Assembly: GCF_025452195.1 (NCBI RefSeq)
Contig: NZ_CP104972.1
Location: 926,470 to 990,469, forward strand
DNA: 64,000 nucleotides
Direction of reading: 5' to 3'
Source: Phyllobacterium zundukense
Lineage (GTDB): Bacteria > Pseudomonadota > Alphaproteobacteria > Rhizobiales > Rhizobiaceae
In this document: piece after piece, positions 18,311 through 27,730 of the stretch
Layout of the letters: each line of letters begins with the position of its first letter
Position numbering within the stretch: the first letter of the stretch is position 1
Translations under genes and position numbers: made by a program
Notes under the pieces: model-generated
Told to the model about the DNA's origin: nothing
The model's database searches: none
Seen by the model: the letters and a program-made list of their open reading frames with translations, nothing else

Positions 18311-19117
18311 ATGATTGCCCGCGACAACCTGATCAACGTTCATTTGCCGGAAGACGGGTTCGGAGATTATCCGCATACCGCTGTCGCTCAGGGCGGAGCA
18401 GAGCCCGCCGGGCGGACCTACGCTTTTCATACGCACCACCGGGCGCAGCTTTTCCAGATCGTGCGGGGTTCGCTGAGGCTGGAGACGGAGCGGGGTTACT
18501 TCATCATCCCACCCGAACGCGCCGTGTTCGTGCCGTCCGGGGTCCTCCACGAGGTGACCTACCTGCAGGAGACGGAGCGCAGCTATGTCTTTTTCCGCCC
18601 CGACGCGGTGGCGAGCCTGTCACCGGAAGTCTCCGTGATCGGTACGACGCGGCTCCTGCGCGAGCTAATCCTAGCGTTTCTGGAAATACCTCGCGCGGAT
18701 GCGGGCAGCCTCCGCGCCGAACGACTTGTGGCAGTCATTCTCGACCAGCTCCAGACGAGTCCGGTCGCACCGTTGTCTCTCCCGTTGCCGGCATCCGAAC
18801 GCCTCCGGGACATCGCCGCAGACATGCGGAATGAGCCGGGCGCAGATTGGCCCCTCGATGAGCTTGCGTCACGTGCGGCCATGTCCCCACGTAGCTTCCA
18901 GCGTCACTTCCAATCTGAGACAGGGATGAGTTTCCGCGCCTGGCGACAGCAGGCGAAACTGCTGAAATCGGTGGAGTGGCTCGCCGGTGGCCGAAGCGTC
19001 GGCGACATCGCTTTTGCACTCGGCTACTCAGGCCCCAGCGCCTTCATCGCCGTTTTTCGTGCGGCCTTCGGTGCCTCTCCCGGAAAATACTTCCAAGAAA
19101 CGCCTCTGGAGCTGTGA
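18311..19117 (+). CDS. AraC-family transcriptional regulator with N-terminal cupin
   Basis: 268 aa. The N-terminal cupin contains YAFHTHHRAQLFQIVRGSLR and a PPERAVFVPSGVLHEV segment. The C-terminal double helix-turn-helix has LDELASRAAMSPRSFQRHFQ and SVGDIAFALGYSGPSAFIAV, followed by FRAAFGASPGKYF. It is a DNA-binding ligand-responsive regulator. It is divergent from the DUF1127 and methyltransferase genes (about 95 bp between starts), so those may be its targets, but no operator is evident. Confidence 0.93.
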   Translation: MIARDNLINVHLPEDGFGDYPHTAVAQGGAEPAGRTYAFHTHHRAQLFQIVRGSLRLETERGYFIIPPERAVFVPSGVLHEVTYLQETERSYVFFRPDAVASLSPEVSVIGTTRLLRELILAFLEIPRADAGSLRAERLVAVILDQLQTSPVAPLSLPLPASERLRDIAADMRNEPGADWPLDELASRAAMSPRSFQRHFQSETGMSFRAWRQQAKLLKSVEWLAGGRSVGDIAFALGYSGPSAFIAVFRAAFGASPGKYFQETPLEL

Positions 19118-19229
19118 TTCACCGGATGCCCGGCGCGGCTTACCGCGTAAGTCTGCCTTCTTGGCCTCGCTCTCCAGAACCTGCCAGTCTCCTTCCGGCC
19201 CCATTTTGGTCATCGCCAACCCCTTCGAC

Positions 19230-19430
19230 ATGACCGCTTTTGGCGCATTGCTGCGATCTCTGACACAGCGATACTATTCGAAACGGCAATACGCTCGCGG
19301 TCAAGGTACCAGACAAACAGCGCTTACTGTCGATGAACGTGTTGAAGCAGCCTTTGCCGAAGTACCGCGAGGGGATTTCCTTGGTCCCGGTCCGTGGCAG
19401 ATCTTCCGAACGCGAAAAAGCTTATGTTTT
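19230..19430 (+). pseudogene. Fragment of a protein-L-isoaspartate O-methyltransferase-like gene
   Basis: From an ATG at 19230 the frame reaches ERVEAAFAEVPRGDFLGPGP, then WQIFR, the N-terminal signature of short Pcmt-like methyltransferases (AAFAxVPRExFLGPGPW). The homology stops at about 19415 before the SAM-binding motifs, and no continuation was found in other frames. It is a truncated relic. Confidence 0.5.
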
Positions 19431-19702
19431 TTGAACGCACTTCTTCGGTCGCCTTTCCCCGGCCATTCCTCCGCCTTAAGCTCGGGTGTGTTGCCGACGC
19501 GGAGTGCATGAATGTCCGCTCTGCGCGGCCGGAAAGTGCCTCCCCTTAGTTGGCTTCATCCAGCAATCAACGTCAGCTTTCAGGTAAACTTGTTTGACTG
19601 GCTGGGTTGGGTCGCGAGCCAACCCAGAATTTCCGGCGCGAACCGGCGTGAGGCCCTACCGTGAATCTGTCTCCGAATAATACTAGGGGCCGATATGCGC
19701 AG
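19431..19702. other. Short region without gene
   Basis: Nothing recognised between the Pcmt fragment and the YcaO fragment. Confidence 0.3.
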
Positions 19703-19860
19703 CTAAGCGGAAGCTCCTCCATGGGCGGCGCTGATGCCTTTGCCCTGGCTGACGGCTAGCATGCCGCTGTTGGGACGAACGGCCATACACACAGGAATGC
19801 CGATCCGGTCGAGACCGGTTGCCTCGGCCATCCGGACGATGCCAAATAGGAAAAGTGCGG
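19703..19860 (-). pseudogene. Fragment of a YcaO-domain protein
   Basis: The minus-strand frame reads FGIVRMAEATGLDRIGIPVC, then MAVRPNSGMLAVSQGKGISA and AHGGASA before a TAG. ATGLDRIGIPV and RPNSxxLSVSQGKG are hallmark YcaO segments (ATP-dependent cyclodehydratase, used for azoline and thioamide RiPPs). Only about 50 residues remain of a protein of roughly 400. Its position downstream, on the same strand, of a repeat-containing small protein (20216-20566) suggests a decayed RiPP locus. Confidence 0.6.
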
Positions 19861-19999
19861 CGCAATCGGTTCACAGTGACGTCTGCATCAGTTAGTTTTG
19901 TCGATGATGGGTTCACCGAGATGGGCGGCAACACGAAGGTTCGCTTCGTCCGCCGTCAATAACCAAAACCGGAATCCCTGCCAATGGTTTCATTGCCAC

Positions 20000-20172
20000 T
20001 TCATCAGGCCGCCTGGATCGCCGGCATCGCGACACAGATCTCGTCACAGGCCGGCAATGATCAGTTGCTTGTGGCCCGTCGTCTTGACCGCATCGACGAC
20101 CTTCCGATTCTGCCAAGTGTTGATGAAGGTCCGGTCGATCACCTCCTGGCGGGGGAACACCCGAAGCAGGCA
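20000..20172 (-). pseudogene. Fragment of an isochorismatase-family hydrolase
   Basis: The frame VFPRQEVIDRTFINTWQNRK, then VVDAVKTTGHKQLIIAGL, is followed by a stop; one frame over, EICVAMPAIQAA continues the family pattern (AGLWTEVCVAFPAL). This matches the central part of YcaC-like cysteine hydrolases, including the region of the nucleophilic Cys. Both ends and the N-terminal Asp/Lys segments are missing. Confidence 0.6.
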
Positions 20173-20215
20173 ATCTTGCAAACCGTCCAGGCGTCGGAAC
20201 GTGTTTGCAACGTGG

Positions 20216-20566
20216 TCAGTCTAAAGCAGCCGGACCAGCGGAACGCGCCCGTTCAAACGGATTGCAGCGACCGTCGAAGAAGAGCGCCCGCTCGGACGGA
20301 TCGCTGCGACCGTCGAAGGAAAGAGCCCGCTCGGACGGTTGGCTACGGCCATCGAAGGAGAGCGCCCGTTCAGACGCATTGCTTCGACTATCGCCCGCGG
20401 CTATTCCGCGGTTTGTCAATTTGTTGATCGAATTCAAGAATTCCAGGCCTGCTAATCCCAAGGAACCGATCACCTCCCGATCGAGATACTCGGCACTGTG
20501 TGTTTCCATGTTCACAAGCCAGAGCTTGTTGGTGTCTGAGTCATCCACGATTTGATACTTTGCCAT
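20216..20566 (-). CDS. Small protein with four tandem 13-residue repeats (candidate RiPP-type precursor)
   Basis: 116 aa from an ATG at 20566 with AAAGG 8 bases upstream. Residues 1-58 form a leader-like part (MAKYQIVDDSDTNKLWLVNM ... LGLAGLEFLNSINKLTNRG). The C-terminal half is a tandem array: SNASERALSFDGR, SQPSERALSFDGR, SDPSERALFFDGR, and a degenerate CNPFERARSAGPA. The repeats are visible in DNA as near-identical 39-bp units (20230-20390). A conserved leader with repeated core units is the architecture of multi-core RiPP precursors. YcaO and isochorismatase fragments lie downstream and a BTAD regulator upstream on the same strand. No peptide product is known to me, so the RiPP reading is an inference. 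Confidence 0.6.
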   Translation of the reverse strand: MAKYQIVDDSDTNKLWLVNMETHSAEYLDREVIGSLGLAGLEFLNSINKLTNRGIAAGDSRSNASERALSFDGRSQPSERALSFDGRSDPSERALFFDGRCNPFERARSAGPAALD

Positions 20567-20939
20567 GCGAATAACCTTTCTATGAAGGAGAGCCCACACG
20601 GCAAAGATATAACGATTCCGGTTTTGATCAAGAAAACAATTCACTTCATCTTTTTAATGTCCAGTACTTTACCTTATTCTTATCACATCCAGATCGTCGA
20701 ATGCACATTGGATCGACTGCTTACAGCGACCGCAATATCTACTCTCTTGATTGCGATTATTCCGTGCTTTTTCGCGTTCTCGTAACAATCTTAACTAACT
20801 CATCATCAAGTGCACCCCAGGCCGTTAAAGCCCTGTCAGCCGGCGACGAAGTCCCCCTCTCAACATTGACCAACCAAAACTCATCGTGCTCTGTACTTCG
20901 CCATGCAGATAATTCCTGTGTTGGATTTGAAGTTGAAGA

Positions 20940-22965
20940 CTACTGGAACCCTGCTTCACGCAAGGATGCTTCATATTTTGCGCGCTGTTCGGGAACCCTC
21001 AGACAAACACTCTTGGTCCACTCATCAATCCGAAAGGTCGGACTATCTACCAGCGCATAGTTTCGGTATTCGGTCGCCTTTTCCTTCTCGCCAAGCATCG
21101 CCCAGCTTGCAGCCATGAGGCGGGCTGCAGCGCGGGGGTTTTTCATTTTCTCAAGAAAGCTGATGGCTTCGGTGTGACGATCGAGGCTGTGAAGAGTTCC
21201 TGCCCCCACCCAATAGTAATAATCCGGAGCGAGGGGATTATGTTGAATCGCTTGTTCAATTTTTTCGAGGGCCATATGGAGATCGCCATAGTGGGTCAGC
21301 GCATCGGCATAATCGGCAAGCAGATCGGCATGTTGCGGATTGATGGATTCGCCTTGGTCGAAATATTCAAGACTGTTGTCAAATTTGCCGAGATACATGC
21401 TGATGGTGCCAAGCTCGCGCAAAGGCCGTTCATCGTCCGGATCGGTTGGTGCGGCGCGCTTGGCAACCTGCTCACCCTCAAGCAGGATATCTTTCTCACT
21501 CCGCGCAAGCATGAGCCATTCCTTTTGCATCGTGCGCGCGATGCCGCTGAGCGCCGGCACGAAGTCCGGTGACGCAGTGAGAGAATTCTTGAAGGCCTGG
21601 CGCGCCTGACGCAATTTCGGAAGGTCGAGATCTGTCGACATCCCTCTTGCCGATCAGATACCAGTAGTAGGCGTTCGGATCCTGGTAGAGCTTATTGTAG
21701 CGATCGAGTTCGGACTTCTTGATGAGCGAGACGACGGAGAGGATGATGCGGATCGACAGTTGGCGGTATTGCTGCTCGGGCAGAACATAATCGAACTTCT
21801 GTTTTTCCGCCCAGACGATTTCCTGGGTGGCGACATCAATAAGCTTCACCGACAGGAAACAGAAACCGTCGAGGCGAACGATCTTGCAGTCGACCGCATA
21901 GTTGACGCCGAATTGTTCACGCAAACCCTCAAAACTGTTTATCGGGGAATCGGTGACAATCCTCTTCGATGTATAGGGCGCCACAACCGACAGCGTACGC
22001 AGACGACAAAGCCCGATGGTGATATCGTCTACCAGCGAGGCTGCAAGCTGCTCCATCGGATCCGCTGCATTATGCGGCATATAAAGGACCATGACTCGCG
22101 GCAGACCAGCCTTTTTGTTCTGCTCGATCTGGATCGTCGGCAAGATCGATTGCGGGGTCTGGATCTCCACACCATTGGTAACCAGCGGAGGAGCGGGCTG
22201 CGGCAGGATCAGGGCTCGCGTTGTCGCTGGTGAAAGCTTGGGCAGCAGCTGCTGATAGAGCTCGATCGTTTCTTCTTCCGGATCGACATCAAGGTCGTCA
22301 CGGAGCTTCTTGGCGCATTCGCGGAATGTTCGCTCGACCTTTGCGATCAGACCCAGTTGCGACTCCGTCTGCATCAATGTGCGATAGCCAACCTCCTGAT
22401 AGGGATCGATCTCGATCAGCTTGCGAGCACATTGGCGCTTTTCATCGATACTAACGCCAACCGGCTGGTCGACCATTTTCAAGAGTGTCGTGATCAGATC
22501 ATCGCGCAGCTTGACGCGCTGGACGTCCAGCCATTCATCGAAGTCGGAGTTCTGCGGCTCGTTGTGCGCGAGCAGGTCGCCAGTATAAAGGCCAGCGAGA
22601 CTGAGCACAGACTCTATGTCACCCAACTGCGCAAATTCCAGATATTCAAGAAGATCGATGCTGAGCAGTTCTGCCCTTACCTGCGACAGGTTAAGATAGA
22701 CATATGTGGCATCGCCCTGGACAAGGTTGAGGCCGTACTGTTCCTGAAATTTGCGGATGCGCGCCAGGCTCTGGCGCAAATTCATGGAAGCATGGGCCTG
22801 ATCCGTATTGGACCAGAAAACTTGCGCAAGCTTGCCGCGGGAAACAGAATGATTGGGACTCTCGAGAAGCAGATAGACTATGATGCGAAGAAAATTCGCG
22901 GGTACGCGCGGAACGAGTTGCCCGCCCAGACTAACAGTTGCCTCTCCAAAAACCGCCAGCTTCAT
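20940..22965 (-). pseudogene. BTAD/SARP-type transcriptional regulator with TPR C-terminus, frameshifted
   Basis: The first frame (22965 to about 21640) has an N-terminal winged helix (MKLAVFGEATVSLGGQLVPR; SVSRGKLAQVFWSN; RQSLARIRKF), the BTAD helical domain to about residue 245, and an adenylate-cyclase-like segment (VMVLYMPHN, VDDITIGLCRL) ending at YYWYLIGKR. The TPR part (PDFVPALSGIARTMQKEW; NPQHADLLADYADALTHYGD) continues in another frame from about 21641 to 20940. Removing one G near 21642 joins them into about 670 aa, the usual size for these rhizobial proteins. If the shift is real the regulator is split, but both halves might still be made. It lies 374 bp upstream of the repeat-protein gene, on the same strand. 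Confidence 0.75.
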
Positions 22966-23385
22966 TCCGACCTAAACCCCGGATTTTATTTGATTTTCTG
23001 AATACGTAGCCCTGTCAATTGATTAATGCCATTCCGCCTCGCCGCCTAACTCTACTATAGCTCCAAATAGTTCACTAGAGGGAGAGCGACAGCATAAAGC
23101 CGCAAAGGTTCTCTGCGAATTCATGGCTGAATCGCCGATCTTTGGTATGAATCAATGCTTATCCCGGTCGCTCAGGTATACACTACATGTAGAATCTGGC
23201 CCTGCTGACACCGAGTTCCCAAACCACGTCGCGAATGCCGCTTTCCAGACTGCCTGAGCCAGTGAGGTATGCTTGAACGAGTGGACGAAGGACAGCGGCC
23301 CTACGCGTCGCTTCTGCGCCAGTTCCACCAGCCTGGTCCCCTTCCCTCACCATCCTAACCCATCGAATGCTTGTGAACGCTGTCT
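22966..23385. other. Region upstream of the BTAD gene, no gene recognised
   Basis: It probably contains the BTAD promoter. No other gene is supported. Confidence 0.3.
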
Positions 23386-23450
23386 CACTTTTACAGGCAA
23401 GAATCTCGATTTTAAAGGCAAAATATCATGTTTAATGGCAAAGCATCGCC
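23386..23450 (+). repeat. Three iterated 21-bp units
   Basis: The units contain TTTTACAGGCAA, TTTTAAAGGCAA and TTTAATGGCAA at about 21-bp spacing, immediately left of an ISL3-like remnant. Iterated short units of this sort occur at ends of some IS families; the owner is not identified. Confidence 0.4.
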
Positions 23451-23482
23451 ATTGATTTTGTTGAGTTGCTCATCTCACCTTT

Positions 23483-23874
23483 AAGGGGTCTTCCTCAATT
23501 TCTGTGGTGCTTGGCTTGTTCGATCGCCCGAAATACATTTCTCGCTGCGCATGCCGAACGCGTCAGGTAGCTGAAATTGTTCACCTTCTTGGTTACAGCA
23601 TCGACAGCCTGACAGGAGCACGCGTGATGAACCGTCTTGGCATTCCAATCAGCGACGACACCGTTTTGCAGCAGTCTCAGCGCAATATCTCCGCTCTAGG
23701 CACCCAGGAACTCCATTCGTAGGTGACAAGAGCTGGCACAAGACCGCAACTATAGGGCCATGCTGGTAGATTTGGAACGCCGCGGGACTGTTGATGTCCT
23801 CTCAGACCGCCCGGCTTCAGCGGCAGCCAGTTTGTAGGACAAATCACCACACAAATTGAGGAAGACCCCTTTTA
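23483..23874. mobile_element. ISL3-family element remnant with intact terminal inverted repeats
   Basis: Left end AAGGGGTCTTCCTCAATT plus TCTGTGGTG and right end CACCACACAAATTGAGG plus AAGACCCCTTTT are inverted repeats of about 27 bp bounding only about 390 bp. The interior retains transposase-like pieces on the plus strand: RQVAEIVHLLGYSIDSLTGA, RVMNRLGIPISDDTVL, and in another frame GRFGTPRD and DVLS fragments typical of ISL3 (YGTILVDLERR-like). The core of the transposase is deleted, giving a MITE-like derivative. The right end abuts the truncated MgtC/SapB gene. Confidence 0.6.
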
Positions 23875-24399
23875 AGAGCAAAGCGACACCGGCTCAGATG
23901 GGACAAGAACAACAAAGGTCAGCGCCAACAGGATCACCGCCGAGCGCAGTTCGGACCAGCGCAATTTGCGCATGGAGGCGTGGAGGAATTCCCGGCTTGC
24001 AAGCACCGCAACCAGAACCACGCCCCCCGCGGATGCGACGGTCATGCTTCCGAGAACGGCTGCACTTGCGATAGCAAATGTAAGCATCGCAACCACAACC
24101 GACGTCGCGCTGTAGTTCTCGTCTGCGATTGCTTTGCGCAACCGAAACGCCGCAAAAACCGCTGTCAGCGTCACCAGGAATCCGACGACGACGATCCCCG
24201 GGATGCCGCCTGGACGGGCAAGAAAATGTTCGAGTAGGCCGGCAACGCCCCCGAGCAGGCCAATGAGTGCAAACGTACGAATGCCGGCGGTACGGCTGCC
24301 TTCCTCTTCGTCCTTTTCCCGCCAATGCCGTTCGACACCAACCGCAGCGCCGATGGCAAGCGCCAACCCCATGCGTTGAAATATTTCTATGTCTTCCAT
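23872..24399 (-). pseudogene. MgtC/SapB-family (DUF4010) membrane protein, truncated by the ISL3 remnant
   Basis: From the ATG at 24399 (MEDIEIFQRMGLALAIGAAV) the frame reads GVERHWREK and SRTAGIRTFALIGLLGGVAG, the N-terminal MgtC/SapB signature, through several hydrophobic helices to VVLVPSEPVSLCS at the right end of the ISL3 remnant. About 175 residues remain of an expected 400 or so. The rest is not seen to the left of the element, so the 3' part was deleted. DUF4010 proteins are inner-membrane proteins of uncertain function. Confidence 0.75.
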
Positions 24400-24525
24400 A
24401 AGTGGAATATCCGCAGCATATCGGCGGCTCGTCAATCGCCAATTGTTTCGCGGGGCGCTTGAGCGGATCGAGCGGTCGCGGTATCCTTCCGATCTGCAAG
24501 ACATGGCAGCGAGAGGAACATGCTG

Positions 24526-25056
24526 ATGCGCCGGTTGATGCTGCTTCGTCACGCCAAATCGGATCGGCCCGAAGGTGTCGATGATCAAGAACGCCCTCTG
24601 GCAAAACGCGGGCGACGAACGAGCCCTTTGATGGGCACATACATGGCAGAGAAGGGACTTATGCCCGACCTCGCCATAGTTTCAACGGCTCGGCGCGCCA
24701 AAGAAACCTGGAAACGCGCACGCTCCGCCTTTAAGCACGACATTTCGCGGCGAAAAGAACCGCGCATTTACGATGCTTCGGCGAAGGCCATCCTTGATAT
24801 CATCAAGGAAACAGCACCCGATGTTAAGGCGCTGTTGCTCGTCGGACATAACCCCGGACTTCAGGACCTTGCTCTCAGGCTGATTGGCAAGGGAAGTCAA
24901 TCCGATCTGTCCCGACTGCACCAAAAATACCCGACCGCGGGCCTTGTTGTAATCGACTTCGATGTCAAACGCTGGCGTGATGTGTCCGAAGGCCTAGGCC
25001 AACTTGAACGGTTCGAGACACCGAAGTCCATCGGCGGCATTGCGGACCTCAGGTAA
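24526..25056 (+). CDS. SixA-type histidine phosphatase
   Basis: 176 aa from the ATG at 24526 (GAGAGGA 8 bases upstream; an ATG two codons earlier is possible). The phosphohistidine-phosphatase motif LMLLRHAKSDRP carries the catalytic RHG-type His. The second His lies in LLLVGHNPGL, with Arg/Glu residues in STARRAKETW. SixA-type proteins remove phosphate from histidine phosphotransfer proteins; environmental homologues act on small phosphoesters. It is cytoplasmic, diverges from the MgtC relic, and stands as a single gene. Confidence 0.9.
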   Translation: MRRLMLLRHAKSDRPEGVDDQERPLAKRGRRTSPLMGTYMAEKGLMPDLAIVSTARRAKETWKRARSAFKHDISRRKEPRIYDASAKAILDIIKETAPDVKALLLVGHNPGLQDLALRLIGKGSQSDLSRLHQKYPTAGLVVIDFDVKRWRDVSEGLGQLERFETPKSIGGIADLR

Positions 25057-25552
25057 GTGCGACTATCGGGGAGCTCTCACATCACCGGGACCGGTCCTAG
25101 ACACATTTTGCGCATGCGTAACCGAAACCGCTTGCGCTGACCTTGAACAACGCTCCACTCACACCAATAGAAAATAAGTGCGTTTGATCCAGCGGTTCCA
25201 CGGCCGCACCGATCTTACCTTGAATCTGACCGAATTTGCTCGGAACCGACCCAATGCCTGCCGTAATTGGTTGCGTTAGCTCTGGTCCAATCGGCTAAGC
25301 AGTTCTACAAAAGGAATCGTATAGGCTCATAGATCGTACAAATTTCAATCGAGAACGCGTTGCTCACTTGCTGCGTGATGTTCTGCTGATTGTATGTCAC
25401 CAGAACATGTCTTGTCTCAGCCAAAAATGAGTAGCAGGCGCCTTGTTTTTGTGGCCAACTACCATCGTTCAGCGAACGCTGAGCCAATGAAATTCGTCCG
25501 TGATCTGAACCGCTTAAAAGGGTTCTGGAAGTTTCATTTCGGAGATTTGCAG
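25057..25552. other. Intergenic region upstream of the sugar dehydrogenase gene
   Basis: No gene is supported. The downstream reading frame is open from 25394, but its first 53 codons lack family character and a ribosome site, so they are treated as leader sequence. Confidence 0.35.
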
Positions 25553-26896
25553 GTGGGAGCATTGTTTCGAGGCATTCTGACGACAGTTGCTGTCAGTGTT
25601 CTCCCAATAGGTTGCGTTGCGGTTCAATCGCAACAGTCTCCGAGGCTTTCGATTACCGGCGGCTACGGCCCCGATCCCGTGTTGCCACAACCCAGGACGG
25701 CTCTGATTCCTACAATCAAGATAGCGGAGGCTAAAGGGTGGCCTGACGGCGTAACCCCGAAGCCTGCAAAAGGACTAAAGGTGAACGCCTTTGCGAAAGA
25801 GCTCGACCACCCACGTTGGCTTTATGTACTACCCAACGGCGATGTTCTGGTCGCCGAGACGAACGCGCCCGCCAAGCACGACAGCGGATTCAGTTTTCGC
25901 AAATTGGTAATGGGGCTCGCCATGAAGCGCGCCGGCGCGAGTGTAGCAAGCGCCAACCGGATCACTCTTTTGCGCGACACCGATCATGATGGCGTCGCCG
26001 ATCTCCGTACTCCATTTATCGAGCGACTCAATTCGCCCTTCGGTATGGCCTTGTTGAACGGTAGACTCTACGTTGCCAATACCGATGCCATCGTTGCCTT
26101 TCCCTATTCGCAAGGTGACACCCGCATAACCAAGCTGCCAGAAAAAATCGTCGGCTTGCCAGCCGGACCTATCAATCATCATTGGACCAAGGATGTCATT
26201 GCCAGTCGCGATGGCACGAGGCTCTATGTCACCATAGGCTCAAACAGCAATGTCGGAGAGAACGGCATGAGGGCCGAGGAAAATCGGGCTGCGGTACTGG
26301 AAGTTGCCCTGCCCAGCCGAAAGACCAGGGTGTTTGCCTCTGGATTGCGCAATCCGAACGGGCTTTCATGGAACCCGGACGACGGCAGACTTTGGGTAGC
26401 TGTCAATGAGCGCGATGAAATCGGCAATGATCTTGTCCCCGACTACATGACATCGGTTAAGGATGGCGGATTTTATGGATGGCCCTATAGTTATTTCGGA
26501 CAGAATGTCGATATTCGTGCAAAGCCGCAACGGCCTGACCTCGTCAGCCGCGCAATCAAACCTGACTACGCGCTTGGCTCACATACCGCCTCTTTAGGGT
26601 TGACGTTCTACACCGGTCCGCTGCTCGGACCGTACTATCGTCACGGGGCCTTCGTCGGCCAACACGGCTCGTGGAACCGCAATCCCCGCAGTGGCTACAA
26701 GGTGATTTTCGTTCCATTCAGGAATGGCAGACCGCAGGGACCACCCAAAGATATCCTAACCGGCTTTATCGGCCCTGGTGGCGAGGCGCGCGGCCGACCG
26801 GTTGGCGTCGTAGTGGATAAGGCGGGTGCACTGTTGATTGCCGACGATGTCGGCAACGTCGTATGGCGGCTAGTGCCAGCGAACGTTCGCCATTGA
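25553..26896 (+). CDS. PQQ-dependent sugar (sorbosone-type) dehydrogenase, lipoprotein
   Basis: 447 aa from a GTG at 25553, chosen because GGAG lies 8 bases upstream and the start then opens directly into a lipoprotein signal (LFRGILTTVAVSVLPIGC, lipobox LPIGC). The beta-propeller contains LDHPRWLYVLPNGDVLVAET, LNSPFGMALLNGRLYVANTD, HHWTKDVIASRDGTRLYVTI and FASGLRNPNGLSW, then DDGGFYGWPYSY-like and HGAFVGQHGSWNR segments, all characteristic of the GSDH/sorbosone dehydrogenase family. Such enzymes oxidise aldoses periplasmically with PQQ. No PQQ biosynthesis genes are in the window. Confidence 0.88.
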   Translation: MGALFRGILTTVAVSVLPIGCVAVQSQQSPRLSITGGYGPDPVLPQPRTALIPTIKIAEAKGWPDGVTPKPAKGLKVNAFAKELDHPRWLYVLPNGDVLVAETNAPAKHDSGFSFRKLVMGLAMKRAGASVASANRITLLRDTDHDGVADLRTPFIERLNSPFGMALLNGRLYVANTDAIVAFPYSQGDTRITKLPEKIVGLPAGPINHHWTKDVIASRDGTRLYVTIGSNSNVGENGMRAEENRAAVLEVALPSRKTRVFASGLRNPNGLSWNPDDGRLWVAVNERDEIGNDLVPDYMTSVKDGGFYGWPYSYFGQNVDIRAKPQRPDLVSRAIKPDYALGSHTASLGLTFYTGPLLGPYYRHGAFVGQHGSWNRNPRSGYKVIFVPFRNGRPQGPPKDILTGFIGPGGEARGRPVGVVVDKAGALLIADDVGNVVWRLVPANVRH

Positions 26897-27064
26897 GGTC
26901 GGAAATACGTTCACTGCAATCGGAACCGCGGGCCTCACAAGCCCATTGAGGCATCCTTTATCGTCATTGAGGTTGAGATGGAAAGCGGGACTGGGGTCGC
27001 TTGTCCGTGGCCGAAATGCAGCTTGCCGAGGGCGGCGACAAAGCCAACGCGGGCTGCCGGCTGC

Positions 27065-27186
27065 GTGCGGACGCTATCGAGGTCCAGGTGGTTGTCGATC
27101 CGGCGTAGAAGATAATCGGCCGGCACGTGCTCGTCGAGATTGAAATCGTAGAAGAGCTGCGCCGGAGCCGCCTGAAATCCCATCAT
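27065..27186 (-). pseudogene. IS1182-type transposase, N-terminal fragment
   Basis: MMGFQAAPAQLFYDFNLDEH, then VPADYLLRRIDNHLDLDSVR is the conserved start of rhizobial IS1182/ISRh-type transposases. After about 40 residues the similarity ends, and no DDE domain follows. It is a relic of an insertion. Confidence 0.7.
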
Positions 27187-27204
27187 CACCTGATCCCCTG
27201 CCAA

Positions 27205-27730
27205 TTCACTCAGAGGAGTGAATCACGCGTACCAAGCGCCTGCAACAACGAGTTTTTCAACAGTATCCGCCAACAGCGATCATGAGGGACCGCATTGAAT
27301 GGCTTTGAGAGAGCCGTTCCAAACGAGACATTATGCAACTTAAAAGCACAGAACAGGAACACCCGATGGCGGTTTATGGATGGTCCTGTTCGTTATCCCC
27401 TTCGGATTCCCTCGCCGTTGCCATGACGATCCGCGCTGACCCACAACCAGACAGCAAGTCAGAATACGGCAGTGTGCAAGCGGCGAAGCTCGTTCACAGG
27501 CTCCGCTTTCAGGGACACATAAGAAATGGCAAGGGATCACGGGTGGCGTAACAGAGATGCACACTTACCCAAGGTCGCGCGGACAGGTCCTTCGGCACGT
27601 CGGCGCTGACGTCGAGCTCGCAACAGAGCTTCTATTGGCGCACCATCTCGTTGATCCCCTTTGACTTCACTCAGCACATCCGTAATTGTTCGGGCCGGAA
27701 CCCCGTAAACACGCAGATACAGGTCGATCA
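27205..27730. other. Intergenic region with dispersed repeat A
   Basis: No gene was recognised. A minus-strand frame around 27537-27749 looks helical but matches nothing I know. Repeat A copy 3 is at 27306-27341. Confidence 0.35.
27306..27341 (+). repeat. Dispersed repeat A, copy 3
   Basis: GAGAGCCGTTCC-AA-ACGAGACATTATGCAACTT; it shares the extended left part with the copy at 980. Confidence 0.65.

Noticed and set aside
20230..20390. Four near-identical 39-bp direct repeats that could suggest a CRISPR-like or minisatellite array
   Set aside because: There are no spacers; the repeats are in frame and encode a 13-residue unit within an ORF with a ribosome site.
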